Shown piece by piece: positions 53,982 to 64,000 of a DNA stretch of 64,000 bases. Each line of letters starts with the position of its first letter. Position 1 is the first letter of the stretch. Below the pieces are notes generated by a model, which made no database searches, was not told the DNA's origin, and saw only the letters and a list, made by a program, of their open reading frames with translations. Origin of the DNA: Trochalopteron elliotii (taxonomy: Eukaryota; Chordata; Aves; Passeriformes; Leiothrichidae). The DNA lies in contig JANPWX010000061.1 of assembly GCA_024734555.1 (NCBI GenBank), forward strand, positions 2,054,613-2,118,612, read 5' to 3'. The position numbers and the translations under genes were made by a program.

Positions 53982-54597
53982 TGCCTGTCTCCCAGGGTTG
54001 GCAATCAGCCCTGAGACTTCCTGCAGCTTGGGGACATATCACAGAGAGTGGAGATTTGGTCATGTCCACCTGGGGTTTGCCACTTCTCCAGGTATTGCAA
54101 CAGAATGTACTCAGGGAGTAATGCCACAGAGAAAGGGAATCCTGGGTGCCTTTCAGGGAACAGATATTTTTGTGTTGTTTATTGTGGTGAGGTATTGTTG
54201 GAATTCTGGAAACTTGGATTTTGGGATTTTAGTATATATTCATACATGTGTGCCAAGATGGAGGACTTTTGGAGTTGTCTAAGTCCTTCTTCTTCACCTT
54301 CTTCCTTCTTCATGGGCTTGGGTGGTTTTCTGTAACTGGATGAAAAAGGTCCACATTGCGGGCCTTGGGTGGTCATTATTGGGTCAGAAATATAAATAAT
54401 ATAGGTGTCACCCCGTTATTGGGTAATTGTTGCTTAAATAACCTTGGAAAGAGTTAGAGGTACTCTATTTTACCTCGTTCTTCTAACTTGCTAGTTAGAG
54501 CTCACGGCTTGTGAGTCTGTAAATAGATAAGCAATAATAAACATCCAAGATCAAACACGAAACCTCTGTTTCCCATGTATTAATCCCCACCTTGGCA
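53982..54597 (+). mobile_element. LTR of a second endogenous retrovirus family, probably solo
   Basis: About 616 bp, unrelated in sequence to the LTRs at 26591 and 39199. It shows an LTR layout. A U3-like segment includes a CTTCTTC-rich stretch (54288-54313). A TATA-like TATAAATA lies at 54391-54398. AATAAA lies at 54536-54541, about 145 bp downstream. A U5-like end follows, with CCATGTATTAATCCCCACC. The style matches LTRs common in songbird genomes, but I cannot name the family. The left end is placed at the TG after an A run and the right end at TTGGCA. Clear target duplications were not found, so both ends are uncertain by tens of bases. No primer-binding site or retroviral gene follows, which suggests a solo LTR. 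Confidence 0.65.
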
Positions 54598-57270
54598 AGG
54601 AAAAAAAAGAAGCCAGAACCTTCACAGGGTATCCCCCACCGTGTCCCTTAGCTGCTGTGTAGCCCTTGATATGCAGCTGTAGTTCAGGGTCAGCCTGAGA
54701 TCCAAACTCTGCACCAACTGGTTCTGTTGGCTCCACACTGGGCTTGCAGCAGCCCCAGCCTCCTCTGGCTTGCTGAATTCATCAGGCTGCTGCAGCAGAG
54801 AGTGCCCATAACATAGTTGAATTAATTGGAAAATTTGAATGATTAGTTCTGTTTACAGCACAGCAGAACTGTGACAAAGAAAGCAGAGTCTTGCCCTTGG
54901 TATGACACTGAGTTCCCAGTAAAAAAGCAGATTGATGATTTTGTAGAAAGGTTGAATGTCTGAACAAAAAGGGGTGCCCTGTACAGACAGTCTTTTTAAG
55001 GAATATCTCTTGTGCAGTCCAAAGTACATATCTGGATTCTTTTACTCAGAAGAGTTATTAGCTTGTTCCTGGAGTGTAGCTATTTTTTTAGAATGTGACT
55101 GCACATACATTAGATATGACACCTGCCAGTTTTGGGTCATTGCTGGATTTTCACAGCCCTCAGAGACTCGGAGTTATGGCACAGATACTGAAGTGAGAGC
55201 TATGTATTATTTCATCATGAGGCTCTTCTGATTCAGTGTGATGACAGGAACATTAAATTTTCCTCTCACTTTCAGTTTTCTGAGCTGTTTGAGAAACCTC
55301 AGTTATTGTTCAGAAAATTGGGGCTCAGCAGACAAGGAGTGAATACAACAGAGGAACATGCCAGCAGGTCATTCAAAAAGAAGGCTGTGATGGAGGATTT
55401 TATTATTATAAAGTACTTACCACAGAGATTTTTCTCAGCTCTCAAAGTGGCAGAAAAAGGGACTTATGTTTGAGTTCATCCAAGGTAAAAAAGAACAGTT
55501 TTGTGCACTTTATTTGCAAATAGTCCCATTTTCCAGCTTTAAATTTGGTCAATAACTCCATTAATTTTTTTTATTGTGCCCACTCTTGCTCATTACTTTT
55601 ACTCATACCTTCTGTTTAAAGTGCTGTGTGGAAAGACTGTTATTTGGAAAACTGCATGGAATATAAGTGTGGTATTCCAAACTCAAAGGTTATTTTTAAA
55701 CTAATGAATTTTCAAATGGTTGGTTTCACAATATCTGGCACAGTTACACACAGAATTTCCAAGTAGCAAGTTGTTCTGGTGTCACAAACTGTAGCTGTAT
55801 GTGGGGGCTGAAAATTTCCAAAACACAAAAACTTTTCCATAAACTTATGCTCTATAGCAAAAACATTTTACCACTATTATAAGAAAATGACTAGTGAAAA
55901 AGCTGCTAACACACATCTGGAAGAAAAATTTGCTCTTAAAAACTGAAGAAAAAAAAATATTACTAAAGGATTTTGAAAGCTTAAGTGCAGCAATACATCA
56001 TCCAACTTGCCTGCCTAGTCTTATTTAGTGAGGGAAGTGAGAAAAAAATAGATCAGTGTAAACAGATGGGAATTTTCATTTATTTAATGCAGAAAGTTTG
56101 TAGAATCATTTCCAAAAGCATTGTGGGCATAATCCTGTCTATCTTTTGTGGTCAAAAAATGTAGGCACTTCAGTGAGAGATTTGCTGGCTCCCAGCGCAG
56201 GGCTGAATCTGCAATTGTACAGTTGGAATTTAGAAAGATTTTAATCTTTGTATATTAATGGCTCAAGCTTTTTTCAGAACCAAGACAAAATGTGTCATTT
56301 TCCCAAATAACTTGAAGGATCAACAATTAAAACAATCATAGAGCTTATGGGAGGAAAAAAGGGACATCTCACAGGGCATTTTGGGACTGCGAGGGTCAGA
56401 CCAGCAAGGATTCTGACATTTCCTTTGGTATGTATGTTTTGTTTATATTTAAATACATTTAAAGCAACCTATTTTTCCTATATACAACTATGTTTTTCAG
56501 TTTGGGCACTGGGAGGTGAATTACAGGCTGGAATTAAGCAGGTTTTCTATCCTAAGCTATCTTTTTTGAATTGTAAATTGCCATTTTGTATCATAGCAGT
56601 TTTATATACTTCAAATAGTTTGTTTTCTGTGCATAGCTGTTTGCATATGTTTTGTAAGTCGAAAAATTCAAATTAATTGTCGTTTTTATTTTTTCTAGTC
56701 TTTTATGTTGTTCTGTGTACTTTGGATAGACTCAAACTCGTGCTCTCACTAACTCCATGGGAAAGGTTCAGCTTGAAAAGTGAGTGCTGGCCACATATCA
56801 AGCTTTGCCCTTCAGACAGGCAGTGCGAACACAGCCTTTTGCAACCTCCTGAAAAGGCTGTTTTCGCAATCATAGGAAAGAATAAAACCAGCACATTGGA
56901 GTATTTATCTTATATTTTATTTTTCCAACTTCTACATTAGTCAAAAGAAATTCTCCCCTGTGAATTGGATGGATTTTTTGTTTCCTTTCAGACAGGTTTT
57001 CTCTTGTTAACCATGTGTAAATACTGTTCTCTGGCTCTTAACTTAAAAGGTGTTACATTTCTTATTTAAGCTTTGGCACTATTTTCAGAGAACTGGAATA
57101 AATTCTGTGTCTGCTTACGTACTTGTTTGAATTCATTTAAGAGTATCCCAGGCTGATCTGTTTTCAGAAATAAGGGAAGTCTATTAGGAAAGCAGTTGCT
57201 GTTTTGGTACATGGGTGGATTAGTTGTGTTTTTATTCTAGCCACCAATCTCCTTTTTTTTACAGAAGTGT
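54598..57270. other. Noncoding stretch, probable intron
   Basis: Directly after the LTR is a GC-richer block (54610-54790) with no recognisable protein in any frame; it may be flanking host DNA. A consensus minus-strand donor GTAAGTACT at about 55420 follows a strong pyrimidine tract, but the implied exon would be only 13-20 nt. The remainder is AT-rich and unassigned. Confidence 0.45.
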
Positions 57271-57487
57271 AGAGTGATTTGACTTGGAAAGGACTTTAAA
57301 GCCACCCAGTTCTAACCCCTTGCCATGGACAGGGACATTTTCTGCTATCCGAGGTTATTCCAAGCCTGTCCAGCCTGGCCTGGAACACTGCCAGGGATGG
57401 GGCAGCCACAGCTTCTCTGGGCAACCACTTTAGTGAATATTTCTCAGGAGTCTGATCTACTGCTCTTCTTGAAGAGGTTTTTTGCAT
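57271..57487 (-). mobile_element. CR1 LINE 3'-end fragment
   Basis: The plus strand carries the reverse complement of a CR1 3' end: 'ggaaaggactttaaagccac', 'ccttgccatggacagggaca', 'gtccagcctggcctggaaca', 'ctgccagggatggggcagcc', 'acagcttctctgggcaacca'. Read on the minus strand, the end of the reverse-transcriptase ORF is recognisable (LPREAVAAPSLAVFQARLD). That is the usual C-terminal region of CR1 ORF2, followed by the short 3' UTR. The element is strongly 5'-truncated, and its terminal octamer repeats are not evident. It is inactive. Confidence 0.9.
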
Positions 57488-57945
57488 GTTTAGTGTGATC
57501 TGTCAGCAGTTCAGATTGATGCAATAACTTCAGTGTAAGCTATTAATATTTTTTAAGGTTTTGCAGCTCTTAAGGCAAAGTAAAAACAAGTCTCCTCTGA
57601 AATGACATGGACTGCAGTATAACTAGAAAACTCATGAAGTTTCATAGAGAAACTAGCAAACTCATAGCCTAAACCTCTGGCTGCCTTTAAAATAAATGAA
57701 GTTGCAAAATGGAGAACTACATGGTGGTTATGATGAGCCAGTTGAGTGCAGTGTGAACCTGATGACTTCAAGCTTTTCTCAGGCTTGCAGCTTTTAAGCT
57801 CTATACAACTTCTTCCAATAGCCCAAGACAATGCAGATAGCTGGCACAAAATAATCCTTATAAATACTGCTCTAAAATACATCTCTGTGCCTCCCCAAAA
57901 TGGGACAGACATTTAACTGGCACATAGACATCTCCATTAGAATAT
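57488..57945. other. Noncoding spacer between CR1 fragment and SINE
   Basis: Nothing recognised. A minus-strand open frame of 119 codons spans 57553-57912, but it has no motif, no splice context and no compositional bias that would support coding. Confidence 0.5.
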
Positions 57946-58097
57946 GGTCCTGAAATTAGCTCAGCTGGTTAAAGCACAATGCTATTAACACCAAGTTTGT
58001 GGGTTTGATCCCTGTATATGAGCCATTCACTTAAGGGTTGAACTTGATGGTCCTTGGGCATCCTTCCAGCTCAGAGCCCTCTGTGGTTCTCTCTGTA
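57946..58097 (+). mobile_element. tRNA-Ile-derived SINE with CR1-like tail (TguSINE1 type)
   Basis: The head resembles a tRNA-Ile gene. It has an A box TAGCTCAGCTGG at 57957-57968, an anticodon-arm region 'gctattaacaccaag', and a B box GGTTTGATCCC at 58002-58012. The T in the B box fits decay of the CpG in GGTTCGATCCC. The tail, from about 58038, reads 'gaacttgatggtccttgggc', then 'atccttccagctcaga', the CR1-type 3' end that lets CR1 machinery mobilise the SINE. It finishes in degraded octamers (CTCTGTGG, TTCTCTCTG). This composite is known from zebra finch as TguSINE1, which supports a songbird source. The acceptor stem no longer pairs, so it is not a functional tRNA gene. Confidence 0.85.
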
Positions 58098-59121
58098 CCA
58101 GCTGTGCTGTTTCTCTGGGTTTCAGCTTGACCAGCAGCTCCTGAAATCCCTATCAGTGCCAGGAAAAACCATGACACAGAATGCTCCATTTGCAGGGCTA
58201 GAATTTAATTTTCAGGGTCTCTCAGCAATATTGTTCAGTCTCACTGTACATCATATCTGTCCCTTTGAGAAACTGGCTGTAAATCCTTTACTGCAGATTC
58301 TCATCCTCCAATGTGAAAGCTGGTGTCTTTCAGGTTTTTGATTGTTACTTCTCTGTCCTTCATTCAAGCTGAGTGATTGCTAAAATACATTTTTATAAAA
58401 TCTTATGGTTTTCTCTAGAGCCAGATCCCTGAATTTTCCTGCCTGACCTCTTTGTAGGTTGTTATCTGGAACATAATAGTAGTCAAGGGGTTTTTTCCAT
58501 ATTTTTTACAAGGGGATGCTTTATCCAGCTTCATTCAGCTCCCCATTTGTTTCTGTTTACATCAGATTCTGTTAAAATAAATTTTTTGTCCTTTAAATTA
58601 GGCCTAATCTTAACTCGTGGGAGCAACTGCTTATAGGTAAACTCAGGTTTCTGTATTTATTCACCATATTCTGCCTGCATCCTTGCTTGCTCTACAGAGA
58701 CCCATGCAGTGTTGGTAAACATTATATTTTCCTTTTTTAATCTGTTTTGATGTCAAGCCCATTGCCTCAGCTGAGTTCTGAGGACAGGCAAATAAACATT
58801 GATGTCTCTTCAACCTTTTTTTATACTTTGTTTGCATCTCTTTACCTTAAAGTCTGAACCAATGGTAGAATCAAAACAAAAGTATCCACCCTTGGTGTCT
58901 GACTTCCTTTAGTAGTCTGGGAAGTTTTGTGCTATGTTTGTCCTTAATCTGTTTTTAGTGCATGCAATGAAGTCATGATGCAGTCAATAACATTATTTAA
59001 AATCAGAGACCTCTGAAAACACTAAAGAAATCAAGTGAAATATAATTACTGAACATCCAATGAGTTGTGCAATTCTGTATAAACTGTACCAAACCAACCA
59101 AATGAAGTAGCATTTCTTTAC
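58098..59121. other. Noncoding stretch, probable intron
   Basis: A minus-strand donor-like CAG-free AAG/GTAAAGAG at about 58848 follows an open segment reading GGYFCFDSTIGSDFK. No acceptor with a pyrimidine tract lies at a sensible distance, so it is not called as an exon. The rest is AT-rich without recognised features. Confidence 0.4.
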
Positions 59122-59171
59122 CTGTGGAGCACATTCTGGAGGTGCTTGCAAAACATCCCAAGTATTAGCAC
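59122..59171 (-). CDS. Probable internal coding exon (50 nt)
   Basis: On the minus strand the exon follows TTTTGCTAATTTTAG and ends CCACAG before donor GTAAAGAAA. Its first two bases complete the split glycine codon left by the exon at 61124-61200. It then reads ANTWDVLQAPPECAPQ, ending in phase 0. The phase agreement with the upstream exon and the two good splice sites are the main support. The joined peptide (...LQYFIG-ANTWDVLQ...) looks like ordinary soluble protein. The domain family is not recognised. The intron separating it from the upstream exon is about 1.95 kb. Confidence 0.5.
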
Positions 59172-61123
59172 CTAAAATTAGCAAAACCACAAAGACTCCA
59201 AATAGAGTGGGGATATCAACCCATAAGTAAAATGGATAATTTAATTCAGCACAAATATATACCGGTAATTATGCTAATAATTTTATTTAAAAAGATTAAA
59301 ATATTATTTGGTTTTGTCCTCGTAATTATTTTTAATTAACCATCTGGTGTTTGGCCTGTGATCTCTGCTGATGGGTCTCTGTTTCTATTTTTAATTTTTC
59401 TGCTTATAGTAACTGGGTCTGGGTGTGTGTGAAGAGTTATTACAGGAAAATTGCTTTTCTTGGCAAAAATAAATCACAAGTTGACAAGGATGGCTCTCTT
59501 GCTTCTCCACAGAGCATGATGTTGATGAAAAAGGAAAGATTCTTGATTTTTAACAATTTTTAGAAACTCTTGTAACTTATTTTAAGAGGTCAGCACTAAC
59601 TTCCAGAGTTTGAAGTAGTCTGTGGAGACCACGGAGATCTAGATTTCTTATCACTTTCATGCAGATTATTGCCTCGTTATAACCTTTGTAGTTCAGTGCT
59701 CTCAAGAAATAGATGTAGATTTAAAAATGAATGTACATACCTTAATGAATCATTCAACTGTGTTTTAAAATTTGTTTCACATCTGTGTTATCTGAATTAA
59801 GAATATGTGGAGAAAAATGAAGTCAGCACATGTAAGAATTTGATCATAAAGTTTTCAAAGTCCACTGGCTGAAGTAGGACAGAACTCCCTCTTGGGAGAA
59901 ATTGAGTTATTTCACAAGGTCCATGCTGACTGCAGCTCTGCCTCTTTATGAGCCAGTCCTCATCAATCATATTTATTGTTAACAATCCAAGCTGTGTGTG
60001 TAGTAAATTGACCTCTTTTCAATCCTCTTTGGCTAATCTTCTATGACACTATCCTCAATGTATAAACTGGGTATTAAGTAATACGTATTTTAATTCTCAG
60101 GCTGAATCCTTACAAGATGCTGATGTCTTAAATCATATTTCTAACACCATGCTGGAAAATATGTGATTTTTTGAAAAGTAGCAGAAAACAATTGTTCCCA
60201 TTTCCCTTTCCATGTCACAGGAAGAGACAGTGATCATCTCTCTTGGGAGAGCACTTCTGATTGCATTGGCTCCTGAGCACATCAGATGTCCTTTTGGACA
60301 CCCTGTGACAATAAAAATCTATTTTTAGATTAAAAAAAAGCTATTCACCTGCTTGAGGGAGAAGAAGTAAAAAATTGTGCTCTCAAATAGTGAGCTTCAA
60401 AATATTTTGAAAATATTTCTGCATATCACAGACATCTTACTATTTTCTCCAAGTTCCAGACCCCCTAGGGTGGGTATTCCATCAGATCCCTACCACCCCT
60501 CCCATCAGTGAAATAAGATTTATGATCAAGATAAATTCTTACAATGGCACTTGAAACCAAGTCAATTCTCTGTCTCATGGAAAGCCTTCCCATTCAACAA
60601 GTGTGCACCTGTGTGCCAGCAACAGCTTTAGTGGAGTTTACCTGATGGAATTAGACAAAATTCTAAGTAATTCAAAAAGGCAAAACTGTCAATAGGCCTG
60701 AGCTATCCATAACTCCCGATGCTTCCTGTAGCTGTCTTTTTACATTGGCTCTGTGTATAAAAATGATGGCCAGCAACTTTAAATTGGAGATTACTTTTAG
60801 CTCCCTCACAAACCTCTTTCTCACTGTGCAATTCAGATTTTGCTTCTCTCTGTTACTTGTGTGGACCAATCTCTAATAAAAAGATTGAAAATAATGAAAA
60901 ATCTTTCTTTTCATTCTAGTAAATTTGCCAAAATTCATCTTCTACCCTACCAAAAGCAGCTGAGATTACCTGAAACCACTGAAGGAGCTTTACCTTTCCT
61001 TGACACTCTTGGGAGCAGCTGAAGGAAGTGGCACTCCTTACAAATTGCAAACCTTTTTTTCTCATTATCACAGACAGCAAGGCCTGGCTTGCAGAAATGA
61101 GCTATGACAGCAGGTAACCTTAC
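59172..61123. other. Probable intron between two coding exons
   Basis: On the minus strand this begins with GTAAGG at its 5' end and ends with TTTTAG at its 3' end. It is AT-rich inside, with a small hairpin-like AATCTA-TTTT-TAGATT near 60319-60334. No repeat or further exon was recognised. The 62-codon minus-strand frame at 59797-59985 lacks splice support. Confidence 0.45.
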
Positions 61124-61200
61124 CAATGAAGTACTGCAAGTTTTCCTCAGCAGTGAATTTCACAAAGTGTTCCTCTATGTATTCCATGATCAAGGCCAGG
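61124..61200 (-). CDS. Probable internal coding exon (77 nt)
   Basis: On the minus strand an acceptor with the tract TTATTTATCCCCCTACAAG precedes 77 nt that end TTCATTG before donor GTAAGGTT. The only open frame begins after one base. It reads LALIMEYIEEHF, then VKFTAEENLQYFI, and leaves one base (G) that is completed by the exon at 59122-59171. The peptide looks like two amphipathic helices rich in Glu, Phe and Leu, with no membrane segment. I considered BACK, RGS and GST-like helical segments because of the YIEEHF and EENLQYF patterns. None fits well enough to name. Chance is unlikely given the phase match, but it cannot be excluded. Confidence 0.55.
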
Positions 61201-61451
61201 CTTGTAGGGGGATAAATAAGCAGAAATACTGTGGAACAGCACCCACAGGTCTAAATTAAAATTTAAATTAATTTTAATTAAGTCTGAATAACATATACAT
61301 TTTTTTTTTATCAATAGCAGGATGAAGGTGAATTGGAAACAACTCTTACTTTCCTTTCAGATGCAAAAAAAACCCAAGATACATTATGAAACCAGCTAAC
61401 AGGAGATCCAAGCAAATGGAGTCTGATGGTTTTAACAACACAGATCTTTAC
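61201..61451. other. Possible short intron
   Basis: On the minus strand this 251-bp segment starts GTAAAGATC and ends CCCCCTACAAG. It would be an intron if the exon at 61452-61489 is real. It contains AT-rich sequence with a run of T residues near 61301-61309 on the plus strand. Confidence 0.35.
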
Positions 61452-61489
61452 CTGGGGAAGGCCATCTGGTTTGAGAGCCTAGTGTTGAG
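61452..61489 (-). CDS. Candidate small coding exon upstream of the 77-nt exon
   Basis: On the minus strand a strong donor, CAG/GTAAAGATC, follows a short open segment reading LNTRLSNQMAFP plus two bases. Those two bases and the first base of the exon at 61124-61200 make a serine codon, so the phases agree (...NQMAFP-S-LALIMEY...). The acceptor is unclear. TGCTAG gives 38 nt and AACACTAG gives 27 nt, both in the same reading frame, and neither has a good pyrimidine tract. A 54-nt segment at 62122-62175 with a good acceptor (CTTCACTACAG) and a GTGAGT donor could precede the 27-nt version in phase. Its peptide is unremarkable. Confidence 0.28.
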
Positions 61490-64000
61490 CTAGCAGGCTT
61501 CTTAATCTAGTATGCCTATTCTCTGTGACAGATAACACTGACTTTTAAAGAAAATTCCACTATTAATTATAACTCCTTTTGAAGCCCAAACCTCAATATT
61601 GAAGGCACATTTTCTTCCTATTTTTGTTTTGAAAGTATAATTATATATGATATTGATCAATCCCAGTCTCTCAGTAACTGGAATTTAAATTCTTTTGTGT
61701 CTTTAGCAAAAGCATCAATAGATCATTCAGCTCTGAGAAATGTACCTCTTCAGATGGAGACTGTTCTGCAGTTTTGAGCTATATGAGGTATTTTAGACAG
61801 CTTGATTCTTAATAAGCACATTTTGCTCAGATATGGATGAATGAAAGAGCTGTAAAGAAAGACACTTTAGAATGCATGGGAGAATCATATTTCCATTAAT
61901 TTGGTAAGTCCTTTGAAGGAAGGGAAGATATTCTGTGACTGTTATATTTTAATTACAATAAGGAGAAACCAAGGTCCATCCTCCCTCTTGAGTCTTCTGT
62001 CAGCTCTCAGGTTTCATGAGAACAGTGAAGTTAACCCTTTCCTGGAGAGTCAATGAGAGCATTGTGAGGGTATCTGTATTCAACCTGAGTTCCTGAGGGG
62101 ACAGCTGGGGGCAACAACTCACGATTTGCTTGATCTGCAGAGCTTGCATCTCATAAGAGCTTTTCTATAAATGTGCCTGTAGTGAAGGTGTTTGGAAAGT
62201 GTAGAGAGGCAGAAATGCCCACAAGAGACCTCTGCCTCAGCAGTACCCAAACATTCAGCATTCCTGTTCAGAAAGGCTCTGCCTGACCCCACACAGATGT
62301 GCTGTGCAGCAGCACTGCGACTGCCAGACAGAAATGAACACCAGGAAAAATGTCTGATACAGGGCATGTAATTAAACTCTGAAGGCAAAGATTTATTCAT
62401 AGAAGGAAAACATGCATCAAAGAATGCCAGCTTACAAGGACACTGTCTCTGGCTGAGAATGATTGAGGCTAAAGCTTGTCCTAGGCAGGGAACTGTATCC
62501 TGCTGTATCAAAAATGTTATCTATTATACTCACAGGTGAGTACTATTCAAAACAATGCATTGCACACACTATTGAATTAGGACAGATCTTATTTTTCACT
62601 TTCCTGCTTTTCATCATAAATGAAGAAAATTATGAGACAAGTTTTTACATGGCATTGTCGTGGCCAAGGCAGGCAGTGATCTCACTGTCACAGATCACCA
62701 CCCAAGGCAATGGGGACACTATTCTTCAGCAGTGTAAGCCGACTTGTGTCCCACAATGACTTCATGCTCACTTTCCCTGCTATAGATACACTTTATGTAC
62801 ATAAATCAGAGAGTTTCCTCATTCCATGACAGGGAGCATCATGTCACCACTTTTTCTAAAAGCTGGTAAATTGTAGAGATGCAGTTTCATCCTATTTTAT
62901 CTCTGCTTATGTCAGTGAAGAGTATTTTGTCTGATAAACCAGCTTCAAAGTGAGACCTCTAATGTTATCTCCTAGTGCAGTGCTTCATACATACAATCAC
63001 TTACACATATTTTTTTCATTTGATTCATTAGCTATTAAATATACTGGAATAAATGTACTCATTTTCTCCAAAGCTTGAATCAAGCTTTAATTAAAAAAAT
63101 TAAAAATTTTAAAAAATAAAAATCTGCAGTTTTCCATAAACAGATGAACTTGCAAGAGGCCCTTAGAATAATGCTTTGCACAACACTGGTGGCTGATAGC
63201 TGCTGCACAGAGGAGTATTTTTAGTCAAAAGTTGTGACCAGTGCTTTCTATTTCACAGGTTCTAACAAAAACAAAATTATATGATCAAATAGAAGAAGGA
63301 ACTGTGTGTTTAATTCAAGTATAGGAGATTTTATATCCTTATTTAGGGAAAGCCACTGTAAAGTAGACAAAAGCAGATTCAAAAGAGATCAGGCAAATCC
63401 TAGAAATAGAGGTTATTTTGCAGTATAAGTGCATGATTTTAAAGTTGAATGTAAACCTCCAAGTCTCTTAGTAGTTGCAGATGCACTCCTAAAGCAATAA
63501 AGAAGTTGTTCCCAAGTCCAGAGCTAAATGTAATTTTGATATATAAATCTCACTCCTGGGGAAATTGTATGTTTTAATTGTTGTTACATTTGCTTTGGAT
63601 GAGCAGTGGGCAACTGATGCTGAATTTTGTCTTCATATGACACCAATTAGAAGAGAATGGTTTTGGTGACCTAACGAGAATTACTCCCCTGAGTCAATAA
63701 ATACATTTGTTTGTCCTGGTTGGGGGGGGGTAAAAGAAAGTATTTTAATATAATAAACAGAATTTCTGATGTTCGTTCTCTTCATTACTAGAAGATATGA
63801 TGGTGAGAGAGACAATTACTTGTAATGTAATTACTTGTAAACTCTGCTTTTGCAGTGTCCTTAACATTAGAGCATCTGATAACACACATTTCAGTGGATA
63901 TGAAGTCAGCTGAGTGGTACTTGGGTAAAAACAGCCTCTTGAAAAACCATAGTGCATTATAAAAGCAGTAGAGTCAAGGGACACCTACTCAAAAGCAAAG
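61490..64000. other. Noncoding stretch at the right edge
   Basis: This would be 5' intron sequence of the minus-strand gene. It includes the longest ATG frame of the window (130 codons, minus, 62119-62511), which has no recognisable domain and is not called. It also has an inverted repeat at 63070-63088 (AAAGCTTGA, A, TCAAGCTTT) and a nine-G run at 63722-63730. No promoter or CpG island marking the 5' end of a gene is visible. Confidence 0.45.
63070..63088. repeat. Short perfect inverted repeat
   Basis: Nine-base arms AAAGCTTGA and TCAAGCTTT flank one central base. A few inverted repeats of this size are expected by chance in 64 kb, so no role is inferred. Confidence 0.5.

Noticed and set aside
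57950..58022. A functional tRNA-Ile gene
   Set aside because: The acceptor stem does not pair, the B box is altered, the anticodon is changed and a CR1-like tail follows, so it is a SINE.
58848..58907. Minus-strand exon reading GGYFCFDSTIGSDFK before GTAAAGAG
   Set aside because: No acceptor with a pyrimidine tract lies at the start of the open segment.
62119..62511. Longest ATG open frame (130 codons, minus strand)
   Set aside because: No recognisable domain, high Cys/Ser/Arg content typical of chance translation, and no promoter or polyadenylation context. One internal segment (62122-62175) has splice-like ends but no other support.

Overview
The window reads as AT-rich, repeat-poor nuclear DNA from a bird, most likely a songbird (passerine). 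It has vertebrate-style splice signals, CR1 LINE 3' ends, a tRNA-Ile-derived SINE with a CR1-like tail (the TguSINE1 type described from zebra finch), and three LTRs that look like solo endogenous-retrovirus LTRs. I saw no operons, ribosome binding sites, CRISPR arrays or bacterial mobile elements. Nearly every long ATG-to-stop frame looks like chance.

The main result is a probable skeleton of a multi-exon minus-strand gene spread over most of the window. The better-supported exons, in transcript order, are 61200-61124, 59171-59122, 53042-52990 and 23549-23438. Each has an AG acceptor, a GT donor close to consensus, and only one open frame. The first two join in phase (1 nt + 2 nt), and the last two join in phase 0. 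Between 59122 and 53042 the phases do not match directly, so at least one further exon is needed or one call is wrong. A weak upstream exon (61489-61452), a 27-nt microexon (24450-24424) and a possible alternative first coding exon (34013-33876) are phase-compatible with their neighbours but much less certain. I could not identify the protein. The gene would run off the right edge (5') and probably the left edge (3').

Region by region. 1-20272: intron or intergenic DNA with a pyrimidine-rich microsatellite and an overlapping pair of palindromes. 20273-20515: minus-strand CR1 fragment. 23438-23549: best exon. 26591-27128 and 39199-39731: two same-family LTRs in the same orientation about 12 kb apart, with no recognised retroviral genes between them. 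46945-47028: 25-bp minisatellite. 52990-53042: exon. 53737-53906: AT-rich tract immediately before another LTR (53982-54597). 57271-57487: CR1 fragment. 57946-58097: tRNA-Ile SINE. 59122-61489: cluster of exons. The rest is unassigned noncoding sequence. All calls come from reading the sequence by eye; no database search was possible.
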